Positions 1-10,771 of a DNA stretch of 64,000 nt are shown in pieces. Below the pieces are notes generated by a model. That model saw nothing but the letters and a program-made list of their open reading frames with translations, made no database searches and was not told where the DNA came from. This DNA is from Microthyrium microscopicum. Taxonomy: Eukaryota > Ascomycota > Dothideomycetes > Microthyriales > Microthyriaceae. The DNA lies in assembly GCA_010405405.1 (NCBI GenBank), contig MU004235.1, positions 2,054,426 to 2,118,425 of the forward strand, written 5' to 3'. Each line of letters opens with the position of its first letter. The first letter of the stretch is position 1. Both the position numbers and the translations under genes were made by a program.

Positions 1-750
1 AATTAATTTAATTAGTACAGACCCCAAATTAATACTAAGTTAATTTGAAAATCAAGAATTAAAATTAATTTAATTAGTATTAATTCGAAATTAATTAAAA
101 AGTACTAAATTAAATCACAACCCTGCCCCTGGCAGGTGTGGAACTTTTTTGATTTTCCAGATCACATGCGCCGGGATCGCGCATGCATTAAGTCTCCACC
201 ATCCACATCAAACTGTTTGCTCATCCTCTCTGCTCTTCTCTATTCTTCTCCACGTTTGGCTTTAGTATCGCTTATTATTGTTCTACAAGTCAAGCTTTTG
301 TCTGATTCTTTTTTGTCTATCTTCATTGCTATTGCTATTGACGCCAAATCCGTACGACCAACTGAGCAATCCATTGCGCGGTTCCCCACTCCATCTGAAA
401 ACCTCTTCCCAGTCTTCCCCGGAATATTCTCACAATCTCTTGCCAACTTGCAACCCGTGCAATCCGCCCTTCAGTACGGAAGTTAACCTTACCTACATAC
501 ACTCGCAACATTATTGGCCTGAATACCTGTCAGATTTTGGCATACCAGAACCCTGAGAGAGATCATCCCTCTTTCTTACATTGACCTTCTTGGACCCTCT
601 CTAGTCTTCCTCCACCCCGGCTTTGACTTCGTCATACCGCAGCTTCACATGCGACGCTCATAATACTTCTCGTAACCCCTCTCTTCTTCTCGTATAAGGC
701 TACGTCTCACCCTCATTTGCTTTCTAGAGCAAGTTCCTGCACTCATCACA
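1..750. other. AT-rich edge and 5' region of the INSIG-like gene
   Basis: Bases 1-120 are almost pure A/T and contain the motif TTAATTTAATTAGTA twice (about 4-18 and 67-81). This could be the edge of an AT-rich repeat lying outside the window. From about 180 to 750 the sequence is pyrimidine-rich (many CTTCTC and TCTTCC runs), as is common for fungal promoters and 5' leaders. No convincing coding frame is seen; the short frames here have no recognisable family. Confidence 0.5.
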
Positions 751-1958
751 ATGGCCATACACGCAAGCGACCTTCCCCTACTTCGCCCTCTTCCGAGAAG
801 ACCCTTTGCCAACGGACTCGAGTCTCCATCAACTCCTCAACCACAATTTGAAGCACAAGAATCACAAGAATTGTCCGACATAGTGTCGCCCGCGAACGAT
901 GACTATTTAGCACCAGATTCGCAAAATGGCAGTTCTGACAAAGTCCCGCGATCACGCTCCATTCTTAATTTGACGAGCTCGACGCTCTTCGGAATATACT
1001 CCCCAACATCGCTAAATGAAAGCACTTCTACACCCGCAACACCATGGGGTACTGGTGCAGAAACACCTGCACGGAATGAGAGCATTGAAGGTCTTGGAGC
1101 AGCGCTGGCCAATTTGAACAATAGACGTGGTTTACCGGATGGTAAAGAGATTGCAAACAGACTGCTCGATGGTCAAGATCACCGCAATGGAAGACCCATT
1201 ACGCAACGAAGGAGGACACCTCCCATTTCAAAACCATCACTACTCAAACTCGTTTTCCGAAACCTCTTGCTCTTCGTACTGGGAGTTGGTTATGGAGCAC
1301 TGGTTGCACAACTAAACTCCAGTCGGTCCTTTTCGCCAATACAAATTCCCAAGGCTCAAACTCCTATTCTAGATGGATCCAATCTATTATACTTGGCAAC
1401 ATGGGGTCTTGCTGGTCTTGCCATGGGCAATCTTCTACCTTGGGTTGATGGAACCGGGGTCGCGAATCGGATGGAAACTTCACGGACCAAGAGCACAGTA
1501 GGTTGGAACGATGTTATTCGCAGCGTCGGGACTTTCGTAGGAATCGCTTTTGCAATAGTAAGTACTTACATTCTCCTAGTCAGTCACCATCTAATTTATC
1601 AACCTAGCGTCGGCTACCGTGGGAAACCACCCTGCAGCTCTCCGTCACCCTCTCACTTGCAAATCCAGTTCTATGGTATCTCCTCGACCGTACATCCGCC
1701 GGTTTCATGCTTTCTGCTTTCGTAAGCTTCATCGGCACGCTGGCCATATTCTTCACCAATCCAACACTCATACCCGCCCCCACACTGCAATTTGCAGCAC
1801 GTCAATACCAACATTTTCACACGAATGCCACAGATTCTGGCGCTTTACCAGCTTTCGATGGCAGACACGAGACGATAGCAACAGCTACCTGGATTGCGAG
1901 CGTACTGTTCTGCAGTTGCGTCACATTTGGAAATATAGGGCGCCTACTATCAAGCTGA
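751..1958 (+). CDS. INSIG-domain protein (ER sterol regulation)
   Basis: Two exons, 751-1557 and 1608-1958, give about 385 residues. The intron (1558-1607) starts GTAAGT and ends CCTAG, and the frame continues cleanly across it. The N-terminal ~165 residues are Ser/Pro-rich and probably cytosolic. A set of hydrophobic segments follows from about residue 166, beginning LLKLVFRNLLLFVLGVGYGA, with the WGLAGLAMGNLLPW segment typical of fungal INSIG-like proteins. Known family members sit in the ER membrane and control HMG-CoA reductase or SREBP processing; the role here is inferred. The second exon supplies the last membrane spans (ending FGNIGRLLSS). Its start is the first ATG in a good context after a pyrimidine-rich leader. 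Confidence 0.8.
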
Positions 1959-2457
1959 ATTCCGAGCTTAAAGAGCTGTTGATATGTGTTTAATAGGTAC
2001 AAAATGTCTATAACAACAATACCCAGGCGTTTGCATATCCAAATTTCAATCCGCAAAATTCTTCTTTCGGCGTCACGTAACAGCGTGAGTACGATTTAGC
2101 TTAGTTTTAATGAGAAAGCCTTCTCCTTCCAAGCTCACATTTTTCACAGTCAAATGGATGCTTCTCCTGGAGGTTGTTACTGACTCGAGACTTGAATTAC
2201 TCGGGAATTCGGCATCCATCCTCCCATCTCTTAAACCCCATCCAGTCAAAAGTCGTCTGCTCATGGCTCCCTACCAGTTTAGACACCCTTAGCACCCAAA
2301 CTCTCCCCTTCTCCTATTATTTACATTTCTCCCCTATCAAACCCAACATCAAGATTTTGATAAATGCCCCAAATGCTTGAACAACCGCAATCCCAATTGC
2401 TACCCATTTCTTACCACCCCCAATCCAAGAATCATTGTTCCGGAACCGTAGACCGCC
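1959..2457. other. intergenic, no gene seen
   Basis: About 500 bases between two same-strand genes. It holds the 3' end of the INSIG-like gene and a C-rich leader (CCCCTTCTCC runs) just before 2458. No family is recognisable in any frame. Confidence 0.4.
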
Positions 2458-3642
2458 ATGGCGAGCAACGACACCACACCACATTCCAATTTAGTCCTCC
2501 CCCTCTCCCTTAAAGAAGGCTGCCTCACCAGCGCCTTTCTGTCCATGGGCTTTATTCTCTGGCTCGAAGTCGCCCTCCTACTCCTGTTAACCGTCAAGCG
2601 CAACAAGAGCCTATACTACCGTGCCCTCATCTCCGCGAACATAGGACTATTATTCTGGATACTGGGTATCATGCTTTCGAATTTATTGCAGTTGAATCCA
2701 TGGATTGGGATGAGTTTTGCGGTTCCAGGATATTTGATATTTGTGCCGAGTGGTAATTCTTGCGCCGAGCCTGTAAACCACAAACAGGGAAATGTGGCGA
2801 TGACCTTGGCTAACATGCGAAATAGAGTTGGCAATTCTCTACTCCCGTCTCCATGTCGTTGGCGCCTCCTCGCGCCTCCTTCTCTACGTGCGGATTGTTT
2901 GTACGCTCGAAGTCATCTTCATCACTATTCCAACCGCTGTCATTGGCTTTGGCGTGCGCGTGGCTACCTATACTGTGCCTGCCTTTATACCTGCTGCGGA
3001 TACGATGTATAAGATTGAGTGCTGCATTTGGTCGTTTGTAAACACACTCATTGCTGGTATATACTTGGTGCTGTTGCTCAAGAATTGGAGTAGGGATTCT
3101 AAGGAGCCGGGGGTAAGGAGGTTGTTTGCGCATTTGGTGGCGAGTACGGTTGTTCTTGCGTTGGTTATGGCAAGCTGGATTGCGATCAGCTTTAGTGGGG
3201 CGCTGGAGACGTTGGAGCCGATTATGGTGAGTGATGTGTTTCTGTTTCTAGGACTAGGAATGATGCTGATGATGAGCAGTGTTTGGTGTTTGGTTTGAGT
3301 CTGGCGGTGGAGTTTACTATGGTACAGATGTTGAGGGAGCTTGTGCGGTCGAAGCGGAAGAAGTACGTGTTATCCCGTGCCAATGACAGGATCCGTGGGC
3401 TAATGTGTTCTAGTGATGGGAGGAGTGCTGCATACTTGTCAGGGGCGTCGGGCTTTTCTGTCCACCAGACGAGGCCGCTGGAACCGGAGTCGGGGCAAGA
3501 AAAGCATCGCAAGACAATGTCTTCTGATATGGAGTTGAGAGATATATTGAACGAGCCTGGGCTAGAGGCAGGCATGGAAGATGTCTATGTAAGTCCGTCT
3601 GGACAAATTCTTGCCAGATCTGGCCGGCGAAGTAGTCGTTGA
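2458..3642 (+). CDS. seven-transmembrane protein, DUF7703-like
   Basis: Four exons, 2458-2752, 2826-3226, 3280-3362 and 3414-3642, give about 335 residues. All three introns have GT..AG ends; the first and third carry GCTAAC or GCTAAT branch motifs. Seven hydrophobic segments run from near residue 18 to about 255. The first is followed by TVKRNKSLYYRALISANIG, which resembles the conserved loop of fungal DUF7703 membrane proteins. The tail after TM7 is hydrophilic (SKRKKND.., EPESGQEKHRK) and probably cytosolic. The layout suits a receptor-like or other integral membrane protein; no ligand or partner can be read from the sequence. The last intron is a multiple of three (51 nt), so its retention would also leave an open frame. 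Confidence 0.7.
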
Positions 3643-3945
3643 TTATGCCAAGTTCCTCGAGGTACGAATTATAACATTGAGCTATCATAACACAATCGTA
3701 AAACAGTGGAAAGATTATGGCGAGGAATGAAGAAGCTGCTGCTTGATGATGAGCGTTTTCGAGCGATGCGCTTACTCGGCGCGAGCTTCTAAAGTGCCAG
3801 CGCAGCTCGCTCTAACGACGCCTTCGAGGTAATAGATATTCCGTACTGATTTGGCGCCTCACAGTCCGTTGTTCAACCATCAAGATCGTTGATATATGAT
3901 GCAGATATCATGAACTGGAGGAGACTGGGAATAGAAGCCCAAGGC
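3643..3945. other. convergent intergenic region
   Basis: About 300 bases between the ends of two converging genes. No gene, hairpin terminator or repeat is evident. Confidence 0.4.
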
Positions 3946-6900
3946 CTAAGCAGCCCAAGTCTCTCCTTCAACAAATCCAGGACCGCCATCGGCAACCTTA
4001 ACAACCTTCGATACAGGAGCATAGATATCATCTCGGTATATCTGACCAGACCATCCCTCCTCCTGGTCCTTCCATTGGCTTACAACCGCTTCATCCATCC
4101 AGAATGATCCTGTGTGCTTGGCAGGGTCCCATTTCCAGCTTTGGACTACACACATTCCAGTCTCCCTCATTTTCACGACTTTAGGGTCTGAGCTGCCCTT
4201 TTCGTCGTCCAGGAGGATGCTGTGGAGTCCAGCCTCTTGGATCTTCAGCATCGAAAGAAGCCTGGTGTTGAAGAAAACAAGGATGAAATTTGGGTTCTTT
4301 CCGTTTGGCACTCCTGAAGGATTATCGATTCCTGGCATTGTGATGGTATAGTTGCGGATCTGGCTCCACTGGGGAGTATATATCGACTCGAATGCAAAGG
4401 GAAGCTCTTGCTTCCAGAGAGAGGCTAGTGTTCTGAATTCCGCCATAAAGGGAGCCAAATTCAACTTCCTGAGCGGAAACTTCTTCTTTGGCTCTGAAGT
4501 CTTGAGCGGGCAAGATCTCGGAGGTCTGGCTGTAGTTTGGACTTCATTCGACAAAACACTTGCGAGTATTGGTTTCAACCAATGCGCGGGATAGCCCACG
4601 CTGTGCAGATGTCTAAGGATTCGAAAGAAAACTGAACCATTCAGCGGAGAATAGACAAACACATGAACGGGGTAGAGTTTTCGCGGATATGGGAGCACGA
4701 TTTTGAGAAATTGTCTTATAAGCCATGTTTCTAGCTCGGGTTGACTGAGCAAGAATTCATAGCGATATGGGTGGTCGAATAGTCTTCTCCAATAATAGTG
4801 ATCCATTAGGTCAGATATACCATTGGTAAGCCGCGTATCTGGGAACTCTGATCTGCCGTGCACTGGAAACACCTGCACTAGTTTTGCCTTCTCGGAAATA
4901 CCAATATATTCGTTGTTGAAATCTTCGATTGTCGGGAAATTTGGTGGGTTTCGCACGCAAGTTGACATGAACTCTGCGGTGGAGTTGACTTTCAGAATCG
5001 GAATTCCGAAGAGGAAGGAGCTGAGGCTGCCTCCAATATAATCACTGCAGATTTATGTGAGATGGCCATCAGCAATCGGCAGGCTTATAACTTACGGTAT
5101 GTTGCTGAGGTGAATGCCATCATACCGGACAGGAAAGTCCTTATCTCGGTCTGGCATCTTCGACCAGCGAATATCCTCTAGAAACTCTGTGGTCTCTCCA
5201 AGAACAACTTCCACAGTAAACCTGCCTTTCAAAAGTCTAATTGAATGAGCAGCGAGCTGAAAGTAGATCTTTGTAAAGTCATATAATGACATTTTGGAAG
5301 GCTCATCATATTGTCGTGGATCCACTAGGTTTTTCGCCACAAAGAAAGGATTATTCCCAAGATCTGTGATCTCCCCGTTTGCTTCATTAGCGACGTGTAT
5401 CAGGGTCCGATTGGTCTTCCAGTTCTCTCTGAGATACGTCTTGATTTCTTGACGACGACCTGACGAGGGAGGATTTTTGATGAGTTTGGATAGCTCTGGC
5501 TCCTTTATTTTGCCAGTGACTTCAGGCGGATATATAAGGAGCATATCAGAAAAGTCTTTCTCGTCCAACAGCCTCGCGCCCATTGAATCGTCAGCGCCAG
5601 GGTTGATTGCCTCCCATTTTGCCTTTGCGAGAGCTAGCTCTGTGGATAACATGGTAGACGCTACTCCAATTGAGGCAGTTTGCCATGCCTTCAATGCTTG
5701 GATGATAGCCGGTCGATACTTGTTGTCAAAGCATATCCAGGTGGGAAGAGCCGTATAACCTTCAAGAACGCTGATTGCCTTCTCAAGTATCCGATCAAGC
5801 TCCATGTCAACCCAGGCAGGAACTATTTGAGCTACATAGAGCGCAGTCATAGAGAATTGGAGGACCTCTCTTCGTAATACCTTTTCCTTACTTTTGGAAG
5901 AAAGTTCAAACAAGCTCAACTCATCCAGAAGTAACCAGAAGATCATATCTCGAGCGAGAATTTCTGGTGATATATCGTTGACCGTAAAGTGGAAGTTTTG
6001 CTCGATGGTTTTGATTTCAGCTAGGTAAAAGTACATCAGCCATGTACCCAGGTTCAACATTGCAGTATGATCAAATAACTCAAAAGTAGGTGTGTATAAG
6101 GTAGTAAAGCCACGACAAGACATTATGATCTTTGACTGGCGTTTTTCTTCGCCTCAGGAACCTCTTCATTCTTATCAAATGACAGGAGAGCAGAGATGAC
6201 TCACATGATGCGGCCAAGTGTCCGAGAGTTTCGTAAAGATGGCGAGCGTCCCCAATGCCTCCAAGGAATACGGCGTATATTTTGTCGGTTTTGCTTGTTT
6301 GGTTGCTTTCCTGCTCAGCCGGTTTGAACAGATTCAGTGGCTGGTCGTGACCGGTAGGGAAATAGTTCATGTTTGGGTCTCTAATTAGTCGTTAGATAAT
6401 TGAGAGCCTCAGCAACTGATCATATTACAGACAATGAAACCTTGTATCGAGGAAGGTGCATAACCGATTTGGTTCCTCGCTGAAGAGGACTGTCCTGATC
6501 AAACTTCAAACCCAACTCAGCACTGGCTCGAATTACCGACGTTTCGGCGTTGCTTGCAGTGATCGAGCCCATAGTTTGGAGCGCTTCAGCATATTTGCCT
6601 AAATGGATCTGTGCTTGTGCAATTCGCAGGAGCAGACGTGTTCTTGATGGACTATCTGGAGCCTCATCCTTCATGTTCATGAGCAGCAATGTCTTTTGAC
6701 CTACGAGTACTGCCATTGTGTAGTTTCCACTTTCGTAAAATACAGCGGCCATATTGGAGGGAGGCCTAAAATCATTCATATCTGCCTCGCAAGCATTCTT
6801 GTAGGACAACAAGGCTATGAAAGGTTACTTTTTATGCTACGCTCACAACAACGCTGTTCAGTGTTTGGTACTAACCTTCGCTAAAATTCTTTGCTTTGTA

Positions 6901-6966
6901 TAAGGCATTTCCAGCTTCCCTGAACTCAGAAGAAGCTTTGGGATTAGCAATTCTTGGAGCCGCCAT
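3946..6966 (-). CDS. TPR plus DUF4470 protein
   Basis: The gene starts at ATG 6966 (MAAPRIANPKASSEFREAGN). Exons read 6876-6966, then 6814 down to about 6441, then from about 6378/6380 down to 6205, 6152-5096 and 5044-3946. Introns 6815-6875, 6153-6204 and 5045-5095 join cleanly. The N-terminal ~150 residues are TPR-like (EFREAGNALYKAKNF, AAVFYESGNYTMAV, AQIHLGKYAEALQ). A DUF4470 region follows (GIGDARHLYETLGHLAASC, then FHFTVNDISPEILARDMIFW). The long C-terminal half has no domain I know, and no MYND zinc finger is seen. Related fungal proteins are uncharacterised, perhaps scaffolds. The junction near 6371-6441 does not keep frame with the obvious GT/AG pair, so that intron, or a small lesion there, is unresolved. 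Confidence 0.7.
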
Positions 6967-7725
6967 ATTTAATCACTTCTTGATAAGCAGGGTACAATAA
7001 AGCGGAGCGAAGAAGAAAATGTCAGATTGCCACGACGTATCATGAAATGAAGTTGAATTAAAATCATTTTGGAGTTTGCTAGTGGGCGTGCGTCACGCTA
7101 TTAAATTAACTTCCATGCATAAGACATGCGGCCTTTGGAACCTTGGAAGCTTCATGTACCAGCGGAAAATAATAGACGGTGTGCAACCAGGACCAAACTA
7201 TCATCTCAGACGCATGGTTCAGAGATAGTACAAGAGACCCCTCATATTGTCTACTACGTAGAACGGTAGGAGCAATCAAATGACAATACGCTGCTTGATA
7301 TTTGAAGCTTATTTCATTTTGCAAGATCACCGGTGAGATCTTCAGATGAAAAGCATTGATTTGGTCTTTAATGTTAGCGTTGTTGTATTTAAAAAAAAAT
7401 GAGAAACTTCTTCAATACTCTTCCCATTTCTAAAAAGGTTTACGTCGATTTAGTCGTTGGCCAAAATAGAAAGAGTCACTTTGAATCCTTCTCCCACCAT
7501 GATTTCGAAGAGAAGAAGTATTCTCTAAAACTTATAGGGGGCTTACTTGGACATATGATCTGATTAGTTTTCAAGTATGAAGAGATTGCAGCTAATCTTC
7601 ATGGTGAAATGGTTACTTTTTCAATAGGAGGCTATTCAAATCTCAGGCCAGGACTAAATCAGCATAGAGAACAGGAAGTAAACCAGTCATACGTTGGACC
7701 AAGATATGCATAGAATCCTCAATCC
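6967..7725. other. intergenic, no gene seen
   Basis: About 760 bases upstream of the leftward TPR-DUF4470 gene and downstream of the leftward MDR reductase. AT-leaning, with an A9 run near 7390. No supported coding frame or repeat is seen. Confidence 0.4.
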
Positions 7726-8760
7726 TCACTCCCCAGAGACCTGGATTACCAACTTCCCGCGCGTTCGTCCAGTTTTCATTCGTTCAAAAGCATCTCCTGC
7801 TTGGTCAAGACTATACACCTTCTCGATGAAAGGTTTCAGCTTGCCATCTTTGATCCAGCCGGCAAGCTTCACGAGTTCCTCACTATCAGCCTTGCGTCCA
7901 ACAAAAGCAGCTTTTCTTTGACCCCCTCCGAGCCAAGTTGGTTGGGCCATCATCTTTGCGATACCGATGAGACTGGATGTATCCGGCCCACCAGCAATGG
8001 TGACATATTTTCCAGTCGTTTCGAGGTAATGATGCGAATTGCTGTAAATGGGTCCTGCCATGGTGACATTATCAACAATTAAGTCGTACTGCAGCCCGTC
8101 CTTCTTCAGCTCTTCGATGACATCAGTAGACTTGTAGTCAATGACATTGTCCGCCCCTAGACTCTTGCAAAGCTCGACGTTAGGACCAGAGCATATAGCA
8201 GTGACAGTGCAACCCAGAATCCTGGCGAGTTGAATGCCAAAGGTTCCTGTTCCACCACTCGCGCCGTTGATGATGATCTTAGAGCCGCTGTTCACGTAGG
8301 GTGCGATGCATTGCATGGCTGTCTGAGCAGCCACTCCCAAAGTCGCGGCGTCTTTGAGATCCACGCCATCTGGAAGTTTAGCAACATTCTCAGCTCCCTC
8401 GATTACTGCATACTCGGCAAGTGTGCCGAATTTGGGCGCGGCAGTGCAACCGGCCACCTTGTCGCCAGGCTTAAGATGAGGCAGATTTGTGGTGACAACC
8501 GTCCCGGCGTAATCGCTTGCTGGGATCCATGGTCCTTTGCCCATTGCCGCGAATCGAGCAGGGCCAAACTCGGGAAGCTTGTAGTCTACTGGATTGAGGC
8601 TTGCGAAAGATATTCTGACTAACGCCGAATCTTTCGGAAGTGAACGAGCATCTTTTGGTAGCGGAGTGGTAGGATTGACTTTGAGACTGGATTCAATTGG
8701 CGCTGTCGTCCACTGCGCAGAGCGCATCTGATCCGGGATGTTTGATTCTGACATGCTCAC
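7726..8760 (-). CDS. zinc-independent MDR reductase (quinone oxidoreductase-like)
   Basis: A single exon of 344 residues, full length for the medium-chain dehydrogenase/reductase superfamily. The N-terminal GroES-like half includes SDYAGTVV (about 82-89) and KPGDKVAG (about 97-104). The Rossmann half has the nucleotide-binding motif INGASGGTGTFGIQLAR (164-180) and LGADNVIDY further on. The cysteine and histidine pattern of the catalytic and structural zinc sites is absent. That points to the NADPH quinone reductase / enoyl reductase branch, which includes trans-acting enoyl reductases of secondary metabolism. No polyketide synthase lies nearby, so a stand-alone detoxifying reductase is the simpler reading. 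The ATG at 8760 gives the usual length. Confidence 0.85.
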   Translation of the reverse strand: MSMSESNIPDQMRSAQWTTAPIESSLKVNPTTPLPKDARSLPKDSALVRISFASLNPVDYKLPEFGPARFAAMGKGPWIPASDYAGTVVTTNLPHLKPGDKVAGCTAAPKFGTLAEYAVIEGAENVAKLPDGVDLKDAATLGVAAQTAMQCIAPYVNSGSKIIINGASGGTGTFGIQLARILGCTVTAICSGPNVELCKSLGADNVIDYKSTDVIEELKKDGLQYDLIVDNVTMAGPIYSNSHHYLETTGKYVTIAGGPDTSSLIGIAKMMAQPTWLGGGQRKAAFVGRKADSEELVKLAGWIKDGKLKPFIEKVYSLDQAGDAFERMKTGRTRGKLVIQVSGE

Positions 8761-9325
8761 GAATGCAAGAGGTGAAATTCTTGAAGGTGAAGATCTTGAA
8801 GGCAGGCGTGGATTTGATCTACAGTGAATTAAGAGACTCGTTGATACGGTAAGACCTTACCGTCTGTACCATTTTGATGGAAATACGTCTTGGAAGAGAA
8901 GGAGGTGGTGGTGAAGTCATCATAGACCTTCCCGGTCGCACGAGGGGACCCATCTCCAAGCTCTCAAGCTATACCCCTCTGTTACAGTCGACCCTCAACA
9001 TTTCAAACCTGAAGCTGTCAATTACCGACATCTCCAAATTCGTATTTCCTTGTTTCTCTGTATTTTTAATAAGATTGTGCTCGATATGCTAGGCAGGGCA
9101 TTGACACAGATATTGCTCATGCCCAACTCAGGACGAGCCTATGTGTCGCGAGATATGGCTGCGGAAACTGCAGACCAAATTTGCGAAGAAGCAATCACGA
9201 TGAATTTGACCTTACACTCGGTTCAAGTCGAAGCTTTGATGACATGACATGTTTACATTCCAAAGTACGACCTTCGAGACCAATAAGAGTACAGTGTCTC
9301 GTATGGAGATGCTTTCAGTATCGTG
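8761..9325. other. intergenic, promoter side of the MDR reductase
   Basis: About 565 bases between two leftward genes. It should hold the MDR promoter (right after 8760) and the 3' end of the next gene. No coding family is recognised in the short frames here. Confidence 0.4.
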
Positions 9326-10279
9326 CTATATCGCAATAGCGACAAATAGGATGAGAATCAGTCCTATATAAGGTCCCATGAAGCGTGGCGCGGAAGACTG
9401 TTCTGGACCTTGGACCCAAAGGCAATTTGGTGAATCATCCCGACTGTTGACGAGCCAAGTTCTGTCCACGGCTTTCCAAGTCTCATTTTGTGACATACCA
9501 GGAATACATTCGTGATGAACCATAGTGTAGTTGAGGCACTTCCTGTAAGCCTTCGAATCATCCTCTGGCTGCCGTTCGGAACAGCACCGATAGTCGAAGC
9601 CTCTCACGATAAGATCTTGATCAGTCCGTCGATTTGAGCGTGAGCTGGGGGGATGTTCACCCATCTTAGGATTTTGCAAGATCTGGATTGTTTGCCAGTC
9701 TGTCTGCCAAGATTCCACGGAAGGATAAAGATCAGCCTGAAATTCTAAAGGCGCTTTATCGTTGATTTTGGTGATGTTGACGTAGAAGCCATCGACCAAG
9801 CTGTGGGTACTGCCATCGAACCAGTTGGTCAAAGATGTTGTAAGGCCCATTATGATCGTGAGCCAAGTGCCCGATTCAGTGCCAAATGGATGATACCCGT
9901 AGGAAAGGTACCCAGTGAAGCAAGGCAAGTCCATTTCATTGGGGTACCTCGCATCCGTCCATTTCAACTGGGACAACTGGTTTGTGCTGTTGTAACAGAC
10001 TCTTCCATAATTCCACATAGTCTGTTGTGAATGTCTCGCTTCCGCCAAAGTGTCGTCAACTAGGTCTTGATGCTCCTTCTTGAACCAGAATGGCTCTGTA
10101 CTTTTCTCTGAAATCGTCTCGTTGAGTCTGCATCTCTTCCTGTGATCGCACGAATTTTTTGGCGGAAGGCAAATCGACCATGCATTGACGCCCATGTTAT
10201 CCTCCCAAAAGGAGGTCACGCCTTGGAGCTGTAGCATGGTGAGCAGGACGGCAACCTGGATTGACCTTCGGAATAACAT
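9326..10279 (-). CDS. secreted Cys-rich protein with C-terminal membrane/GPI-type tail
   Basis: A single exon of 317 residues that I do not recognise. It begins with a signal peptide (MLFRRSIQVAVLLTMLQLQG, cleavage probably near residue 23). Ten cysteines follow, including a CC pair (YRCCSE), and five N-glycosylation sequons (NETI, NSTN, NITK, NYTM, NETW). The last ~20 residues (YIGLILILFVAIAI at the very end) are hydrophobic with no charged tail, after a small-residue stretch EQSSAP. This is the layout of a GPI-anchored or single-pass surface protein. The frame is long, uninterrupted and bounded by typical secretory signals, which supports a real gene. Role unknown; cell surface or wall location is inferred. 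Confidence 0.65.
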   Translation of the reverse strand: MLFRRSIQVAVLLTMLQLQGVTSFWEDNMGVNAWSICLPPKNSCDHRKRCRLNETISEKSTEPFWFKKEHQDLVDDTLAEARHSQQTMWNYGRVCYNSTNQLSQLKWTDARYPNEMDLPCFTGYLSYGYHPFGTESGTWLTIIMGLTTSLTNWFDGSTHSLVDGFYVNITKINDKAPLEFQADLYPSVESWQTDWQTIQILQNPKMGEHPPSSRSNRRTDQDLIVRGFDYRCCSERQPEDDSKAYRKCLNYTMVHHECIPGMSQNETWKAVDRTWLVNSRDDSPNCLWVQGPEQSSAPRFMGPYIGLILILFVAIAI

Positions 10280-10771
10280 TTGTATTGATAAGGAGATTCG
10301 GTTGATAATGATGATTTCGCAATGATCCGGGCGATAGTAGTACTGTTCTTTGTCTCAAGCAGCAGAAAGCAACAAATGTAAACATCATGGATGTCAATAG
10401 CTGACCACGCTGTTGGGCAAGAACCACTCGGAAAAAGCAGTCGCGACGGTAGAGCTAGACCATTTGAAGTTACGCAGAGCATGGCTTCTTGCGAACGAAA
10501 ACACACCGCGACTGTACTGTACGACATCCTTTGCTTGAAGAACCTCGTGAGTCGTGTTGGTATTAGTAAAAGAAGAGTACAATTGTCTCACGTGGCAAAG
10601 TTCGGGACAAGCAACAGGGTCCTTCATTGAAGTGATCAAAGTTGATCGGTAGCAGATGCCCTTGGTCCTTTGTATGGCCCGGGGCATTAGCACCAGTGCC
10701 GATTGCGAAGCTATAAGGCTGGGGCATTTCCGGTCCAACCGAATGGATGCACATGATCCACAGTCTCTTGC
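10280..10771. other. intergenic, no gene seen
   Basis: About 490 bases upstream of the leftward secreted-protein gene and downstream of the leftward bZIP gene. Several short frames overlap here on both strands but none shows a family motif or a splice-compatible partner. Confidence 0.4.
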
